Below are positions 35,211 through 46,503 of a DNA stretch of 64,000 bases, in pieces. A program made the position numbers and the translations under genes. How positions within the stretch are numbered: position 1 is the first letter of the stretch; each line of letters starts with the position of its first letter. The notes below the pieces were generated by a model. It did no database searches and was not told the origin of the DNA. It worked only from the letters and a program-made list of their open reading frames with translations. This DNA is from Paragorgia papillata (Eukaryota > Cnidaria > Anthozoa > Scleralcyonacea > Coralliidae), in contig JAWNZC010000001.1 of assembly GCA_035771165.1 (NCBI GenBank), forward strand, positions 4,805,001-4,869,000, read 5' to 3'.

Positions 35211-36191
35211 ATGGAAGTTAATTGGCTTGTAGGACAGGCAAATGTCGGCATCGAGAGAGTGTGTCCTGAGAGACACATCAAACAAAGCGAATGGCAATCT
35301 GGATGGAACAATGTATTTGTGGGACCGAATCATTATGATTATATCTCAGATTATGAGTGTCTCTTTCCTGTCAATATGAATGGTCTTGATGTCCCAGCAG
35401 AACAGTGGGAAAGTCTACAGCAACAGAAACAGCAAGGCACCGCTATACCGATCATAAATATAGCCCACTTCACAACAGCAGAAATTGCCGACAATATTAT
35501 AGCAACTGGTGGTTTCACTGGAGGGCTGAAGAACATAAACGAAGACGAAGAAGAACACTTTTCTTGGTGGAGCCCGATATTTGACGAGAATGCAAGAAAC
35601 ACGGTGCGTGATCACCTAGAGCAAGTGATAGATCCATTTCTTGATGACGACAACGATGATATACAAGTGCTAAAAAATCAGTTTGCGACATCGGATGCAT
35701 TCCATCCCAAGCCTTGGCGATATGGAAACGACTACTTTAAGTACAGCATCGAAGATATGTGTGGCTTTTACGAAAATTATATTGGGCCAAACGAAGAAAT
35801 ACAGTTCAAAGTACTGGGAACTTTCTTGTACAAACAAGAGATAATGCATGCTGTTCTTGTGTGTAGCGAGACAGATGGTGCCGGCTTGTTTAAAGCATAT
35901 CCACCTGTGCCAACACCAGATGAAGCCGAAGGAGCCGTCGTGACAAGAGATGAGGATACCGGCAACTGGGTATGGAAACCACAGGCTACGGCGACAAGAA
36001 TTGTCCGTCTTAATCATTTTGAGCAGATTCCACAATATCGTCGATGGGAGCATGTTGCTTTTGCATTCTATTTACCTGAAATAGGTGGTCATGTGGAGCA
36101 TATAGCCGTTGAAGATCTTGAGGAAAATAGGTATGAGATACAAGCGCCACCCGAAGACGAAGACGAAGACGAAGACGGAGACGAAGAATGA
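35211..36191 (+). CDS. Array copy 1: unrecognised acidic protein, 326 aa
   Basis: Family not recognised. The ATG in AAAACAATGG is preferred. No signal peptide or membrane segment, so probably cytosolic or nuclear. Rich in Trp and acidic residues. Blocks kept across the array: NWLVGQANVG (4-13), NNVFVG (33-38), YDYISDYEC (42-50), NIAHFTTAEIADNIIATGGF (83-102), FSWWSPIF (117-124), LKNQFA.SDAFHP (154-166), RYGNDYFKYSIEDM (170-183), FKVLGTFLYKQEIMHAVLVC (199-218), NWVWKPQATAT (252-262), YRRWEHVAFAFYLPEIG (276-292). The end is a pure Asp/Glu tail. The H-x-T ... A..I...GGF block resembles the first motif of ADP-ribosyltransferase/PARP-like folds; this is a weak similarity by eye. AATAAA at 36,512 could end the mRNA. 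Confidence 0.85.
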   Translation: MEVNWLVGQANVGIERVCPERHIKQSEWQSGWNNVFVGPNHYDYISDYECLFPVNMNGLDVPAEQWESLQQQKQQGTAIPIINIAHFTTAEIADNIIATGGFTGGLKNINEDEEEHFSWWSPIFDENARNTVRDHLEQVIDPFLDDDNDDIQVLKNQFATSDAFHPKPWRYGNDYFKYSIEDMCGFYENYIGPNEEIQFKVLGTFLYKQEIMHAVLVCSETDGAGLFKAYPPVPTPDEAEGAVVTRDEDTGNWVWKPQATATRIVRLNHFEQIPQYRRWEHVAFAFYLPEIGGHVEHIAVEDLEENRYEIQAPPEDEDEDEDGDEE

Positions 36192-36511
36192 GTATTGAAT
36201 TAGAAAAATCCTAGCCTGTGCAGGTTTAAGATTGTCCGGTTAACCAATTGAATAACCGTTGATTGTTTTCTTGTTTAAACGAAACCCTGTGATGAATATT
36301 TGTGTCCTGATCTTATGTCTGGATGGATTGAGCAAGCTTCGTAATTGAGTGGGGCAACGTGCCATAAACTTTTGCCTTTGTATTTCTTCATTATTTAACA
36401 GTTTTTACATGCTAAATATTATTTTAACGAGTTTTTGTAGTACAAGATTGTTATTAAACGTCTGCGAGACACAACTACCCACTTCATTATATTGGAATAA
36501 TTTTATAAATT

Positions 36512-36517
36512 AATAAA
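36512..36517 (+). terminator. AATAAA polyadenylation signal, array copy 1
   Basis: Canonical hexamer about 320 bases after the stop, kept in each unit just before the minisatellite; an ATTAAA about 60 bases earlier is an alternative. Confidence 0.5.
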
Positions 36518-36596
36518 AATATAAAGGAATACGAAAAAAAACTACAAGTAATCTGAATGAGAAAAATACGCTCGGAATTAGCAAATGGGAATGGGA

Positions 36597-36916
36597 ATGA
36601 GCAAAATGCGCGAGTGTAATGAGCAAAATGCGCGAGTGTGAAGAGCAAAATGCGCGAATTTAATGAGCAAAATGCGCGAGTGTGATGAGCAAAATGCGCG
36701 AATGTAATGAGCAAAATGCGCGAGTGTGATGAGCAAAATGCGCCAGTGTAAATGAACAAAATGCGCGAGTGTATAATGAACAAAATGCGCGAGTGTAATG
36801 AACAAAATGCGCGAGTGTAATGAGCAAAATGCGCGAGTATAATGAGCAAAATGCAAATGTAAATGAACAAAATGCGCACGTAAAGAGCAAAATGCGCAAG
36901 CATAATGTGCAAAATG
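36597..36916. repeat. Unit 1 minisatellite, 20-22 bp units
   Basis: About 15 units of ATGAGCAAAATGCGCGAGTGTA with variants. On the minus strand none of the three frames has a stop, giving overlapping HFAHYTRAFCSLHSRI-type open frames. Confidence 0.95.
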
Positions 36917-36992
36917 AGAACATAATAAAATTCGGATATGGGTTTCGTTCGGAGATCTATATTGCCTGTTAAAAATATACGCGGAGAGTGCG

Positions 36993-37242
36993 CATGTCGA
37001 CTGTCCATTTGACATCGTCAACGCTGCACTGACTGCTTCGTCGACTGGCGGACGGAGTGCGAAGGGAGACGGAAGGGAGCTTCGTTGAGCTTTCGTTCTT
37101 GTTAGGAGAGGTTGAAATAAGACTCGAAAGGCTTTTCACTGTAGGCTTTAAGTCCGTTTTGATTCGTGACATTACAAGAATAACCACAGCGCTGATATCG
37201 TAAGGTAGCTTCCCATGACTTGTATAGTCTTTTATATACAAA
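36993..37242 (-). pseudogene. Captured coiled-coil-gene exon 1 fragment, unit 1
   Basis: Copy of 31,146-31,396 with codons 1-60 of the coiled-coil gene, one residue fewer at the PNKKNE stretch. It then runs into foreign codons RTLRVYF and a stop (TAA). It carries the 5' flank of that gene, so may hold a promoter pointing back toward the array gene. Confidence 0.8.
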
Positions 37243-37350
37243 TACAACAGAATCGATCGCATGTGTATAAGTAATTGATGAAATTCATTCAGATTGTTCC
37301 AAGCTACACTGATGAGCTGTAGTACAGTGAAACACCGTGTCTGTAGATTG

Positions 37351-37453
<103 letters not shown>

Positions 37454-38648
37454 TCAATGGCTCTACCTAACCATAGATAAGCAATCGTTAACACTGCGGT
37501 ACAAAAAAATCAGAACGGTTTCTTTCTGAGTCTATTCTTTCACAATATCTACGGCTGGTTTGATAAACGGCAAGCGTCTTTTCCTTTTCTTGCCATTGGT
37601 GTTCTTATTGGTGTTCTTATTGGTTCTCATTGGTTTTCTTGCCATTGGTGTTCCTTGATTTTCATCAGTTCTGTTCAGCTCTCGTTCCGTCACCGTCTTT
37701 GAGATCCCATTATCAATGTCAAGCGTGGAAGATGCGGCACTTCAGATATAAACGCCGTACTTAGGAATCTTTTTTGAACTGTACCGGTGTACGGGTGACC
37801 TTCTTTAAGTGCGGCAAACCAGTTAAACAGACTTTTTTCTTTGGCATTCTAGTAGGATTGATACATAAGATCAGTTTAGATAATAAAACAACTAGAGTGC
37901 TGCGTAGGCAGTGTTTAGGATAGAGCAAAGTGAAAAGGTGGTAAACTGCCGAGACTAGTTTTGATAACGAAATTCTGACGTTTCGGGCGGAGCCCTTCAT
38001 CACAGTAAAATATGTTTTGAAATATTGTCATACAGTATTAATGTATTTATTGATATCCAAGAATCTCGTTAGTGTAGTGTTTTCAACTTGAAGTAAAGTT
38101 GGTAACGTTTCGTTTGCGGCTTTTGTTGTGCAAGCTGTCGTAAGTGTAATTGAACTCTGAAAATTTTGACGTCTATTGGCGGGACCCAAAACCTGTCGAA
38201 TACTGGCCTGACCGGTTCCGTAACGTGAGGCGAGATTAATATTGAAGGTTTGTTATCAGAATGATACAAACTGGATTATTTTAAGCTCCCTATGTCAAGA
38301 ACTATTCTTTTTGTATTATTTTTCTTGGTCTAACGTCAGAAATGTTTTACTCTAACGCAAGACAGTTGCTGTGGTTTTATTAAGAACGAAACTACACTGT
38401 GATGATTGTGTAGCGCTTTATTTATATATTATGTCACGATAAATGAAGTAATTGTCGAGTTTTATCAACAACGAAACGACACGCAATATTCTTGGCGCTA
38501 TATGTCCTTGTTAATGACGGAATGATTCGACACGCAATGTTGCTGGGACTGTCCTTGTTAATGACATCAGGGCTGAAGGAGTTTTATTTAGAATATTGAA
38601 CATTTTACTATTAAGAAATACCACGATACCCGATGTTGTTAGGACCGG

Positions 38649-39272
38649 TGTGGCGGTCTGAGATTGTCACCGTGCTGAGATTGTATATCGATTTGTGTTA
38701 TCAAATGTTGACGTTCAAAACATTCAAACTTTTTGCCTTCAAATGGTTTATTGATGAAAACTCCTTATAGTACAAAATTCAAAAACTTTGTGAACTTTGC
38801 TAGTAGTTGTGAATTTGTCACAACATATTACAACAGGGGATTTTCAAGAAATCTGAACAACGAATGCGATGAACGGCATATGAACTGAAACAAAACGACG
38901 AGTTACTACCGTTTGTCATCACGGGATGATCGCATATTCTTGCTGCATGTATACATGTATATCAACCAAATTATTGTTAATCTTCTAAACTCTGGATATA
39001 TTTAATAATTCAATGGAATGATCGATACAAGACATCTCAGTTAGTTAACGTCCGAAACTTTCGTCATGCATCAGCATCAGCATTCTAGTTCACGAGCGGA
39101 TATAATGTTTTTTCATTAAAACTGTAATTATTCATCTCAAGTATTCAATTTTATTCAGGCAGTGTTCAGAAATCAGTCATTTCATGGCAAAAAGTTTGAT
39201 TATTCTGGTCATAAAGCCGATTACAGATATTGATATACAATCTCAGCACGGTGACAATCTCAGACCGCCACA
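38649..39272. mobile_element. 624-bp transposon with 41-bp inverted repeats and CCGG target duplication
   Basis: Ends TGTGGCGGTCTGAGATTG and inverse. Both flanks read CCGG, and the empty site GGACCGGGTC is present in all other units, which proves the insertion and its 4-bp duplication. No open frame of note. The TGT...ACA ends with a 4-bp duplication would fit Ginger-type elements; that placement is inference. Confidence 0.88.
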
Positions 39273-39645
39273 CCGGGTCTTAGTTATTACTTATTCACGT
39301 TCGGAAACTATGGGTTACCGACCGTAAAGACATTGCCTATGTTGGACATGTAATGTCCATACTGGGATATGTTCGATAAACCAAAATTAAATATGTCAAA
39401 GAGTACATTAGCACCATTACTGGAAGATGAATTGGTCCAATCAGTGAGCTTGTATATCCTGAGAAAAACCCTGACCCTTTAGTGGAAGATGTGAGACGCC
39501 TTGCACTATGGCCACCTAAAAACAAAGCTTTGATTAAGTCCTAACAGCCAGCCGGTATTTCACTAGAAACACGCCCATAACATTGGCTTGTAGCGTTATG
39601 AATATATTACTGGCGTGGCCAGCTTAAAAGGCGTTTGCTGATTGG

Positions 39646-39965
39646 CTAACTTAATCAAAACTTTGCTGGTGGCTACGATTATATAAGGCGACGTCTCACT
39701 GTAATGTAATTTTTTTGTTTGTAACTCTTTCCCCTCGAACGGGTAAATAAGTGAAAACGATTTTCTATACCGATCTTTTATTAATTTTATGCGAATAGAG
39801 AAGTACACGGAAATTTTTAGCGTTTTTGTTCCAGGAATAGCACTCGATTAACTTTGTTTACGCGTTTCTACAAGCACTTCTGGTGATTTTTATTGGTTAC
39901 TCTTATGTGACGACATGACGAGAAACAGGTTTAAACGGGTTTATCTAACTTTCGTTTTCGTGCAG
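39646..39965 (+). promoter_or_regulatory. Core promoter and 5'-UTR intron of array copy 2
   Basis: TATATAA at 39,680-39,686; intron 39,743-39,965. Sequence matches unit 1. Confidence 0.62.
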
Positions 39966-40061
39966 TCCTTCCAGTAAACTATACACGAAGAGAACAGACC
40001 ACAGAATTTTCGTTGCTTTAAAGGCTTTTGGAGATTTCTTTCTAAACTTACTACCAAAACA

Positions 40062-41042
40062 ATGGAAGTTAATTGGCTTGTAGGACAGGCAAATGTCGGC
40101 ATCGAGAGAGTGTGTCCTGAGAGACACATCAAACAAAGCGAATGGCAATCTGGATGGAACAATGTATTTGTGGGACCGAATCATTATGATTATATCTCAG
40201 ATTATGAGTGTCTCTTTCCTGTCAATATGAATGGTCTTGATGTCCCAGCAGAACAGTGGGAAAGTCTACAGCACCAGAAACAGCAAGGCACCGCTATACC
40301 GATCATAAATATAGCCCACTTCACAACAGCAGAAATTGCCGACAATATTATAGCAACTGGTGGTTTCACTGGAGGGCTGAAGAACATAAACGAAGACGAA
40401 GAAGAACACTTTTCTTGGTGGAGCCCGATATTTGACGAGAATGCAAGAAACACGGTGCGTGATCACCTAGAGCAAGTGATAGATCCATTTCTTGATGACG
40501 ACAACGATGATATACAAGTGCTAAAAAATCAGTTTGCGACATCGGATGCATTCCATCCCAAGCCTTGGCGATATGGAAACGACTACTTTAAGTACAGCAT
40601 CGAAGATATGTGTGGCTTTTACGAAAATTATATTGGGCCAAACGAAGAAATACAGTTCAAAGTACTGGGAACTTTCTTGTACAAACAAGAGATAATGCAT
40701 GCTGTTCTTGTGTGTAGCGAGACAGATGGTGCCGGCTTGTTTAAAGCATATCCACCTGTGCCAACACCAGATGAAGCCGAAGGAGCCGTCGTGACAAGAG
40801 ATGAGGATACCGGCAACTGGGTATGGAAACCACAGGCTACGGCGACAAGAATTGTCCGTCTTAATCATTTTGAGCAGATTCCACAATATCGTCGATGGGA
40901 GCATGTTGCTTTTGCATTCTATTTACCTGAAATAGGTGGTCATGTGGAGCATATAGCCGTTGAAGATCTTGAGGAAAATAGGTATGAGATACAAGCGCCA
41001 CCCGAAGACGAAGACGAAGACGAAGACGGAGACGAAGAATGA
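40062..41042 (+). CDS. Array copy 2: acidic protein, 326 aa
   Basis: Differs from copy 1 at one residue only (Gln71 to His in LQQQKQ). Intact, with the full Asp/Glu tail. The identity extends through the 3' flank, so units 1 and 2 were duplicated or homogenised recently. The upstream half of the unit is more like unit 3. Confidence 0.85.
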   Translation: MEVNWLVGQANVGIERVCPERHIKQSEWQSGWNNVFVGPNHYDYISDYECLFPVNMNGLDVPAEQWESLQHQKQQGTAIPIINIAHFTTAEIADNIIATGGFTGGLKNINEDEEEHFSWWSPIFDENARNTVRDHLEQVIDPFLDDDNDDIQVLKNQFATSDAFHPKPWRYGNDYFKYSIEDMCGFYENYIGPNEEIQFKVLGTFLYKQEIMHAVLVCSETDGAGLFKAYPPVPTPDEAEGAVVTRDEDTGNWVWKPQATATRIVRLNHFEQIPQYRRWEHVAFAFYLPEIGGHVEHIAVEDLEENRYEIQAPPEDEDEDEDGDEE

Positions 41043-41447
41043 GTATTGAATTAGAAAAATCCTAGCCTGTGCAGGTTTAAGATTGTCCGGTTAACCAATT
41101 GAATAACCGTTGATTGTTTTCTTGTTTAAACGAAACCCTGTGATGAATATTTGTGTCCTGATCTTATGTCTGGATGGATTGAGCAAGCTTCGTAATTGAG
41201 TGGGGCAACGTGCCATAAACTTTTGCCTTTGTATTTCTTCATTATTTAACAGTTTTTTACATGCTAAATATTATTTTAACGAGTTTTTGTAGTACAAGAT
41301 TGTTATTAAACGTCTGCGAGACACAACTACCCACTTCATTATATTGGAATAATTTTATAAATTAATAAAAATATAAAGGAATACGAAAAAAACTACAAGT
41401 AATCTGAATGAGAAAAATACGCTCGGAATTAGCAAATGGGAATGGGA

Positions 41448-41768
41448 ATGAGCAAAATGCGCGAGTGTAATGAGCAAAATGCGCGAGTGTGAAGAGCAAA
41501 ATGCGCGAATTTAATGAGCAAAATGCGCGAGTGTGATGAGCAAAATGCGCGAATGTAATGAGCAAAATGCGCGAGTGTGATGAGCAAAATGCGCCAGTGT
41601 AAATGAACAAAATGCGCGAGTGTATAATGAACAAAATGCGCGAGTGTAATGAACAAAATGCGCGAGTGTAATGAGCAAAATGCGCGAGTATAATGAGCAA
41701 AATGCAAATGTAAATGAACAAAATGCGCACGTAAAGAGCAAAATGCGCAAGCATAATGTGCAAAATGA
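41448..41768. repeat. Unit 2 minisatellite
   Basis: Same unit order and variants as in unit 1. Confidence 0.95.
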
Positions 41769-41843
41769 GAACATAATAAAATTCGCATATGGGTTTCGTT
41801 CGGAGATCTATATTGCCTGTTAAAAATATACGCGGAGAGTGCG

Positions 41844-42093
41844 CATGTCGACTGTCCATTTGACATCGTCAACGCTGCACTGACTGCTTCGTCGACTGGC
41901 GGACGGAGTGCGAAGGGAGACGGAAGGGAGCTTCGTTGAGCTTTCGTTCTTGTTAGGAGAGGTTGAAATAAGACTCGAAAGGCTTTTCACTGTAGGCTTT
42001 AAGTCCGTTTTGATTCGTGACATTACAAGAATAACCACAGCGCTGATATCGTAAGGTAGCTTCCCATGACTTGTATAGTCTTTTATATACAAA
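41844..42093 (-). pseudogene. Captured exon 1 fragment, unit 2
   Basis: As in unit 1, ending VDM then RTLRVYF and stop. Confidence 0.8.
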
Positions 42094-42201
42094 TACAACA
42101 GAATCGATCGCATGTGTATAAGTAATTGATGAAATTCATTCAGATTGTTCCAAGCTACACTGATGAGCTGTAGTACAGTGAAACACCGTGTCTGTAGATT
42201 G

Positions 42202-42254
<53 letters not shown>

Positions 42255-43815
42255 AGGTCAATGGCTCTACCTAACCATAGTTAAGCAATCGTTAACACTG
42301 CGGTACAAAAAATCAGAACGGTTTCTTTCTGAGTCTATTCTTTCACAATATCTACGGCTGGTTTGATAAACGGCAAGCGTCTTTTCCTTTTCTTGCCATT
42401 GGTGTTCTTATTGGTGTTCTTATTGGTTCTCATTGGTTTTCTTGCCATTGGTGTTCCTTGATTTTCATCAGTTCTGTTCAGCTCTCGTTCCGTCACCGTC
42501 TTTGAGATCCCATTATCAATGTCAAGCGTGGAAGATGCGGCACTTCAGATATAAACGCCGTACTTAGGAATCTTTTTTGAACTGTACCGGTGTACGGGGT
42601 GACCTTCTTTAAGTGCGGCAAACCAGTTAAACAGACTTTTTTCTTTGGCATTCTAGTAGGATTGATACATAAGATCAGTTTAGATAATAAAACAACTAGA
42701 GTGCTGCGTAGGCAGTGTTTAGGATAGAGCAAAGTGAAAAGGTGGTAAACTGCCGAGACTAGTTTTGATAACGAAATTCTGACGTTTCGGGCGGAGCCCT
42801 TCATCACAGTAAAATATGTTTTGAAATATTGTCATACAGTATTAATGTATTTATTGATATCCAAGAATCTCGTTAGTGTAGTGTTTTCAACTTGAAGTAA
42901 AGTTGGTAACGTTTCGTTTGCGGCTTTTGTTGTGCAAGCTGTCGTAAGTGTAATTGAACTCTGAAAATTTTGACGTCTATTGGCGGGACCCAAAACCTGT
43001 CGAATACTGGCCTGACCGGTTCCGTAACGTGAGGCGAGATTAATATTGAAGGTTTGTTATCAGAATGATACAAACTGGATTATTTTAAGCTCCCTATGTC
43101 AAGAACTATTCTTTTTGTATTATTTTTCTTGGTCTAACGTCAGAAATGTTTTACTCTAACGCAAGACAGTTGCTGTGGTTTTATTAAGAACGAAACTACA
43201 CTGTGATGATTGTGTAGCGCTTTATTTATATATTATGTCACGATAAATGAATAATTGTCGAGTTTTATCAACAACGAAACGACACGCAATATTCTTGGCG
43301 CTATGTGTCCTTGTTAATGACGGAATGATTCGACACGCAATGTTGCTGGGACTGTCCTTGTTAATGACATCAGGGCTGAAGGAGTTTTATTTAGAATATA
43401 GAACATTTTACTATTAAGAAATACCACGATACCCGATGTTGTTAGGACCGGGTCTTAGTTATTACTTATTCACGTTCGGAAACTATGGGTTACCGACCGT
43501 AAAGACATTGCCTATGTTGGACATGTAATGTCCATAACGGGATATGTTCGATAAACCAAAATTAAATGTGTCAAAGAGTACATTAGCACCATTACTGGAA
43601 GATGAATTGGTCCAATCAGTGAGCTTGTATATCCTGAGAAAAACCCTGACCCTTTAGTGGAAGATGTGAGACGCCTTGCACTGTGGCCACCTAAAAACAA
43701 AGCTTTGATTAAGTCCTAACAGCCAGCCGGTATTTCACTAGAAACACGCCCATAACATTGGCTTGTAGCGTTATGAATATATTACTGGCGTGGCCAGCTT
43801 AAAAGGCGTTTGCTG

Positions 43816-44141
43816 ATTGGCTAACTTAATCAAAACTTTGCTGGTGGCTACGATTATATAAGGCGACGTCTCACTGTAATGTAATTTTTTTGTTTGTAAC
43901 TCTTTCCCCTCGAACGGGTAAATAAGTGAAAACGATTTTCTATACCGATCTTTTATTAATTTTATGCGAATAGAGAAGTACACGGAAATTTTTAGCGTTT
44001 TTGTTCCAGGAATAGCACTCGATTAACTTTGTTTACGCGTTTCTACAAACACGTCTGGCGATTTTTTATTGGTTACTCGTATGTGACGACATGACGAGAA
44101 ACAGGTTTAAACGGGTTTATCTAACTTTCGTTTTCGTGCAG
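43816..44141 (+). promoter_or_regulatory. Core promoter and 5'-UTR intron of array copy 3
   Basis: TATATAA at 43,855-43,861; intron 43,918-44,141. One extra base in the intron relative to unit 1. Confidence 0.62.
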
Positions 44142-44236
44142 TCCTTCCAGTAAACTATACACGAAGAGAACAGACCACAGAATTTTCGTTGCTTTAAGGC
44201 TTTTGGAGATTTCTTTCTAAACTTACTACCAAAACA

Positions 44237-45223
44237 ATGGAAGTTAATTGGCTTGTAGGACAGGCAAATGTCGGCATCGAGAGAGTGTGTCCTGAGAGAC
44301 ACATCAAACAAAGCGAATGGCAATCTGGATGGAACAATGTATTTGTGGGACCGAATCATTATGATTATATCTCAGATTATGAGTGTCTCTTTCCTGTCAA
44401 TATGAATGGTCTTGATGTCCCAGCAGAACAGTGGGAAAGTCTACAGCAACAGAAACAGCAAGGCACCGCTATACCAATCATAAATATAGCCCACTTCACA
44501 ACAGCAGAAATTGCCAACAATATTATAGCAACTGGTGGTTTCACTGGAGGGCTGAAGAACATAAACGAAGACGAAGAAGAACACTTTTCTTGGTGGAGCC
44601 CGATATTTGACGAGAATGCAAGAAACACGGTGCGTGATCACCTAGAGCAAGTGATAGATCCATTTCTTGATGACGACAACGATGATATACAAGTGCTAAA
44701 AAATCAGTTTGCGACATCGGATGCATTCCATCCCAATCCTGCGCGATATGGAAACGACTACTTCAAGTACAGCATCGAAGATATGTGTCACTTTTACGAA
44801 AATTATATTGGGCCAAACGAAGAAATACAGTTCAAAGTGCTGGGAACTTTCTTGTACAAACAAGAGATAATGCATGCTGTTCTTGTGTGTAGCGATGGTG
44901 CCGGCTTGTTTGCAGCTTATCCACCTGTGCCAACACCAGATGAAGCCGAAGGAGCGGTCGTGACAAGAGATGCGAATACCGGCAACTGGGTATGGAAACC
45001 ACAGGCTACGGCGACAAGAATTGTCCGTCTTACTGGTTTTGGGCAGTTTCCACAATATCGTCGATGGGACAATGTTGCTTTTGCATTCTATTTACCTGAA
45101 ATAGGTGGTCATGTGGAGCATATAGCCGTTGAAGATCTTGAGGAAAATAGGTTGAGATACAAGCGCCACCCGAAGACGAAGACGAAGACGGAGACGGAGA
45201 CGGAGACGAAGAATGAGTATTGA
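44237..45223 (+). CDS. Array copy 3: mosaic copy with frameshifted basic tail, 328 aa
   Basis: Residues 1 to about 165 equal copies 1/2 apart from one Asp-to-Asn change. After that it follows the copy 4-7 type (HPNPARYGND, MCHFYENY) with its own changes (LTGFGQF, RRWDNV). One base is missing in GG(TA)TGAG at about 45,151, so the tail is read in another frame: the acidic DEDE run becomes KRHPKTKTKTETETETKNEY. The stop then falls within TGAGTATTGA. The protein may be made, but with opposite tail charge. Confidence 0.75.
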   Translation: MEVNWLVGQANVGIERVCPERHIKQSEWQSGWNNVFVGPNHYDYISDYECLFPVNMNGLDVPAEQWESLQQQKQQGTAIPIINIAHFTTAEIANNIIATGGFTGGLKNINEDEEEHFSWWSPIFDENARNTVRDHLEQVIDPFLDDDNDDIQVLKNQFATSDAFHPNPARYGNDYFKYSIEDMCHFYENYIGPNEEIQFKVLGTFLYKQEIMHAVLVCSDGAGLFAAYPPVPTPDEAEGAVVTRDANTGNWVWKPQATATRIVRLTGFGQFPQYRRWDNVAFAFYLPEIGGHVEHIAVEDLEENRLRYKRHPKTKTKTETETETKNEY

Positions 45224-45620
45224 ATTAGAAAAATCCTAGCCTGTGCAGGTGTAAGATTGTCCGGTTAACCAATTGAATAACCGTTGATTGTTTTCTTGTT
45301 TAAACGAAACCCTGTGATGAATATTTGTGTCCTGATCTTATGTCTGGATGGATTGAGCAAGCTTCGTAATTGAGTGGGACAACGTGCCATAAACTTTTGC
45401 CTTTGTATTTCTTCCTTATTTAACAGTTTTTACATGCTAAATATTATTTTAACGAGTTTTTGTAGTACAAGATTGTTATTAAACGTCTGCGAGACACAAC
45501 TACTCACTTCATTACATTGGAATAATTTTATAAATTAATAAAAATATAAAGGAATACGAAAAAAACTACAAGTAATCTGAATGAGAAAAATACGCTCGGA
45601 ATTAGCAAATGGGAATGGGA

Positions 45621-45963
45621 ATGAGCAAAATGCGCGAGTGTAATGAGCAAAATGCGCGAGTGTGAAGAGCAAAATGCGCGAGTGTGAAGAGCAAAATGCG
45701 CGAATTTAATGAGGAAAATGCGCGAGTGTGATGAGCAAAATGCGCGAATGTAATGAGCAAAATGCGCGAGTGTGATGAGCAAAATGCGCCAGTGTATAAT
45801 GAACAAAATGCGCGAGTGTATAATGAACAAAATGCGCGAATGTAATGAGCAAAATGCGCGAATGTAATGCGCAAAATGCGCGAGTGTAATGAGCAAAATG
45901 CAAATGTAAATGAGCACAATGCGCACGTAAAGAGCAAAATGCGCAAGCATAATGTGCAAAATG
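45621..45963. repeat. Unit 3 minisatellite
   Basis: As in unit 1 with one added GTGAAGAGCAAAATGCGCGA unit and two GTGTATAATGAAC variants in a row. Confidence 0.95.
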
Positions 45964-46039
45964 AGAACATAATAAAATTCGCATATGGGTTTCGTTCGGA
46001 GATCTATATTGCCTGTTAAAAATATACGCGGAGAGTGCG

Positions 46040-46293
46040 CATGTCGACTGTCCATTTGACATCGTCGACGCTGCACTGACTGCTTCGTCGACTGGCGGAC
46101 GGAGTGCGAAGGGAGACGGGAGGGAGCTTCGTTGAGCTTTCGTTCTTCTTGTTAGGAGAGGTTGAAATAAGACTCGAAAGGCTTTTCACTGTAGGCTTTA
46201 AGTCCGTTTTGATTCGTGACATTACAAGAATAACCACAGCACTGATATCGTAAGGTAGCTTCCCATGACTTGTATAGTCTTTTATATATACAA
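46040..46293 (-). pseudogene. Captured exon 1 fragment, unit 3
   Basis: Keeps the full PNKKNE stretch and the TCGTCGACGCTG version of the source. Codons 1-61 are followed by RTLRVYF and stop. Confidence 0.8.
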
Positions 46294-46404
46294 ATACAAC
46301 AGAATCGATCGCATGTGTATAAGTAATTGATGAAATTCATTCAGATTGTTCCAAGCTACACTGATGAGCTGTAGTACAGTGTGAAACACCGTGTCTGTAG
46401 ATTG

Positions 46405-46503
<99 letters not shown>

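Larger units (their letters stand above)
33207..37253. repeat. Array unit 1
   Basis: Starts at CGATCGCATGTGTATAAG, the join seen at the start of each later unit. Order inside: short (AT)n, hammerhead-like motif, tRNA-like remnant, CCAAT/TATA promoter, 5'-UTR intron, gene copy 1, minisatellite, inverted exon-1 fragment. The 3' part is nearly identical to unit 2. The 5' part matches units 4 and 6 better (it keeps the CTCGAACC stretch near 33,950). Confidence 0.9.
42105..46305. repeat. Array unit 3
   Basis: 5' part like unit 2 without the transposon. The 3' part from about 45,230 matches units 5 and 7. The (AT)n run at about 42,206-42,256 is interrupted once. Confidence 0.9.
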
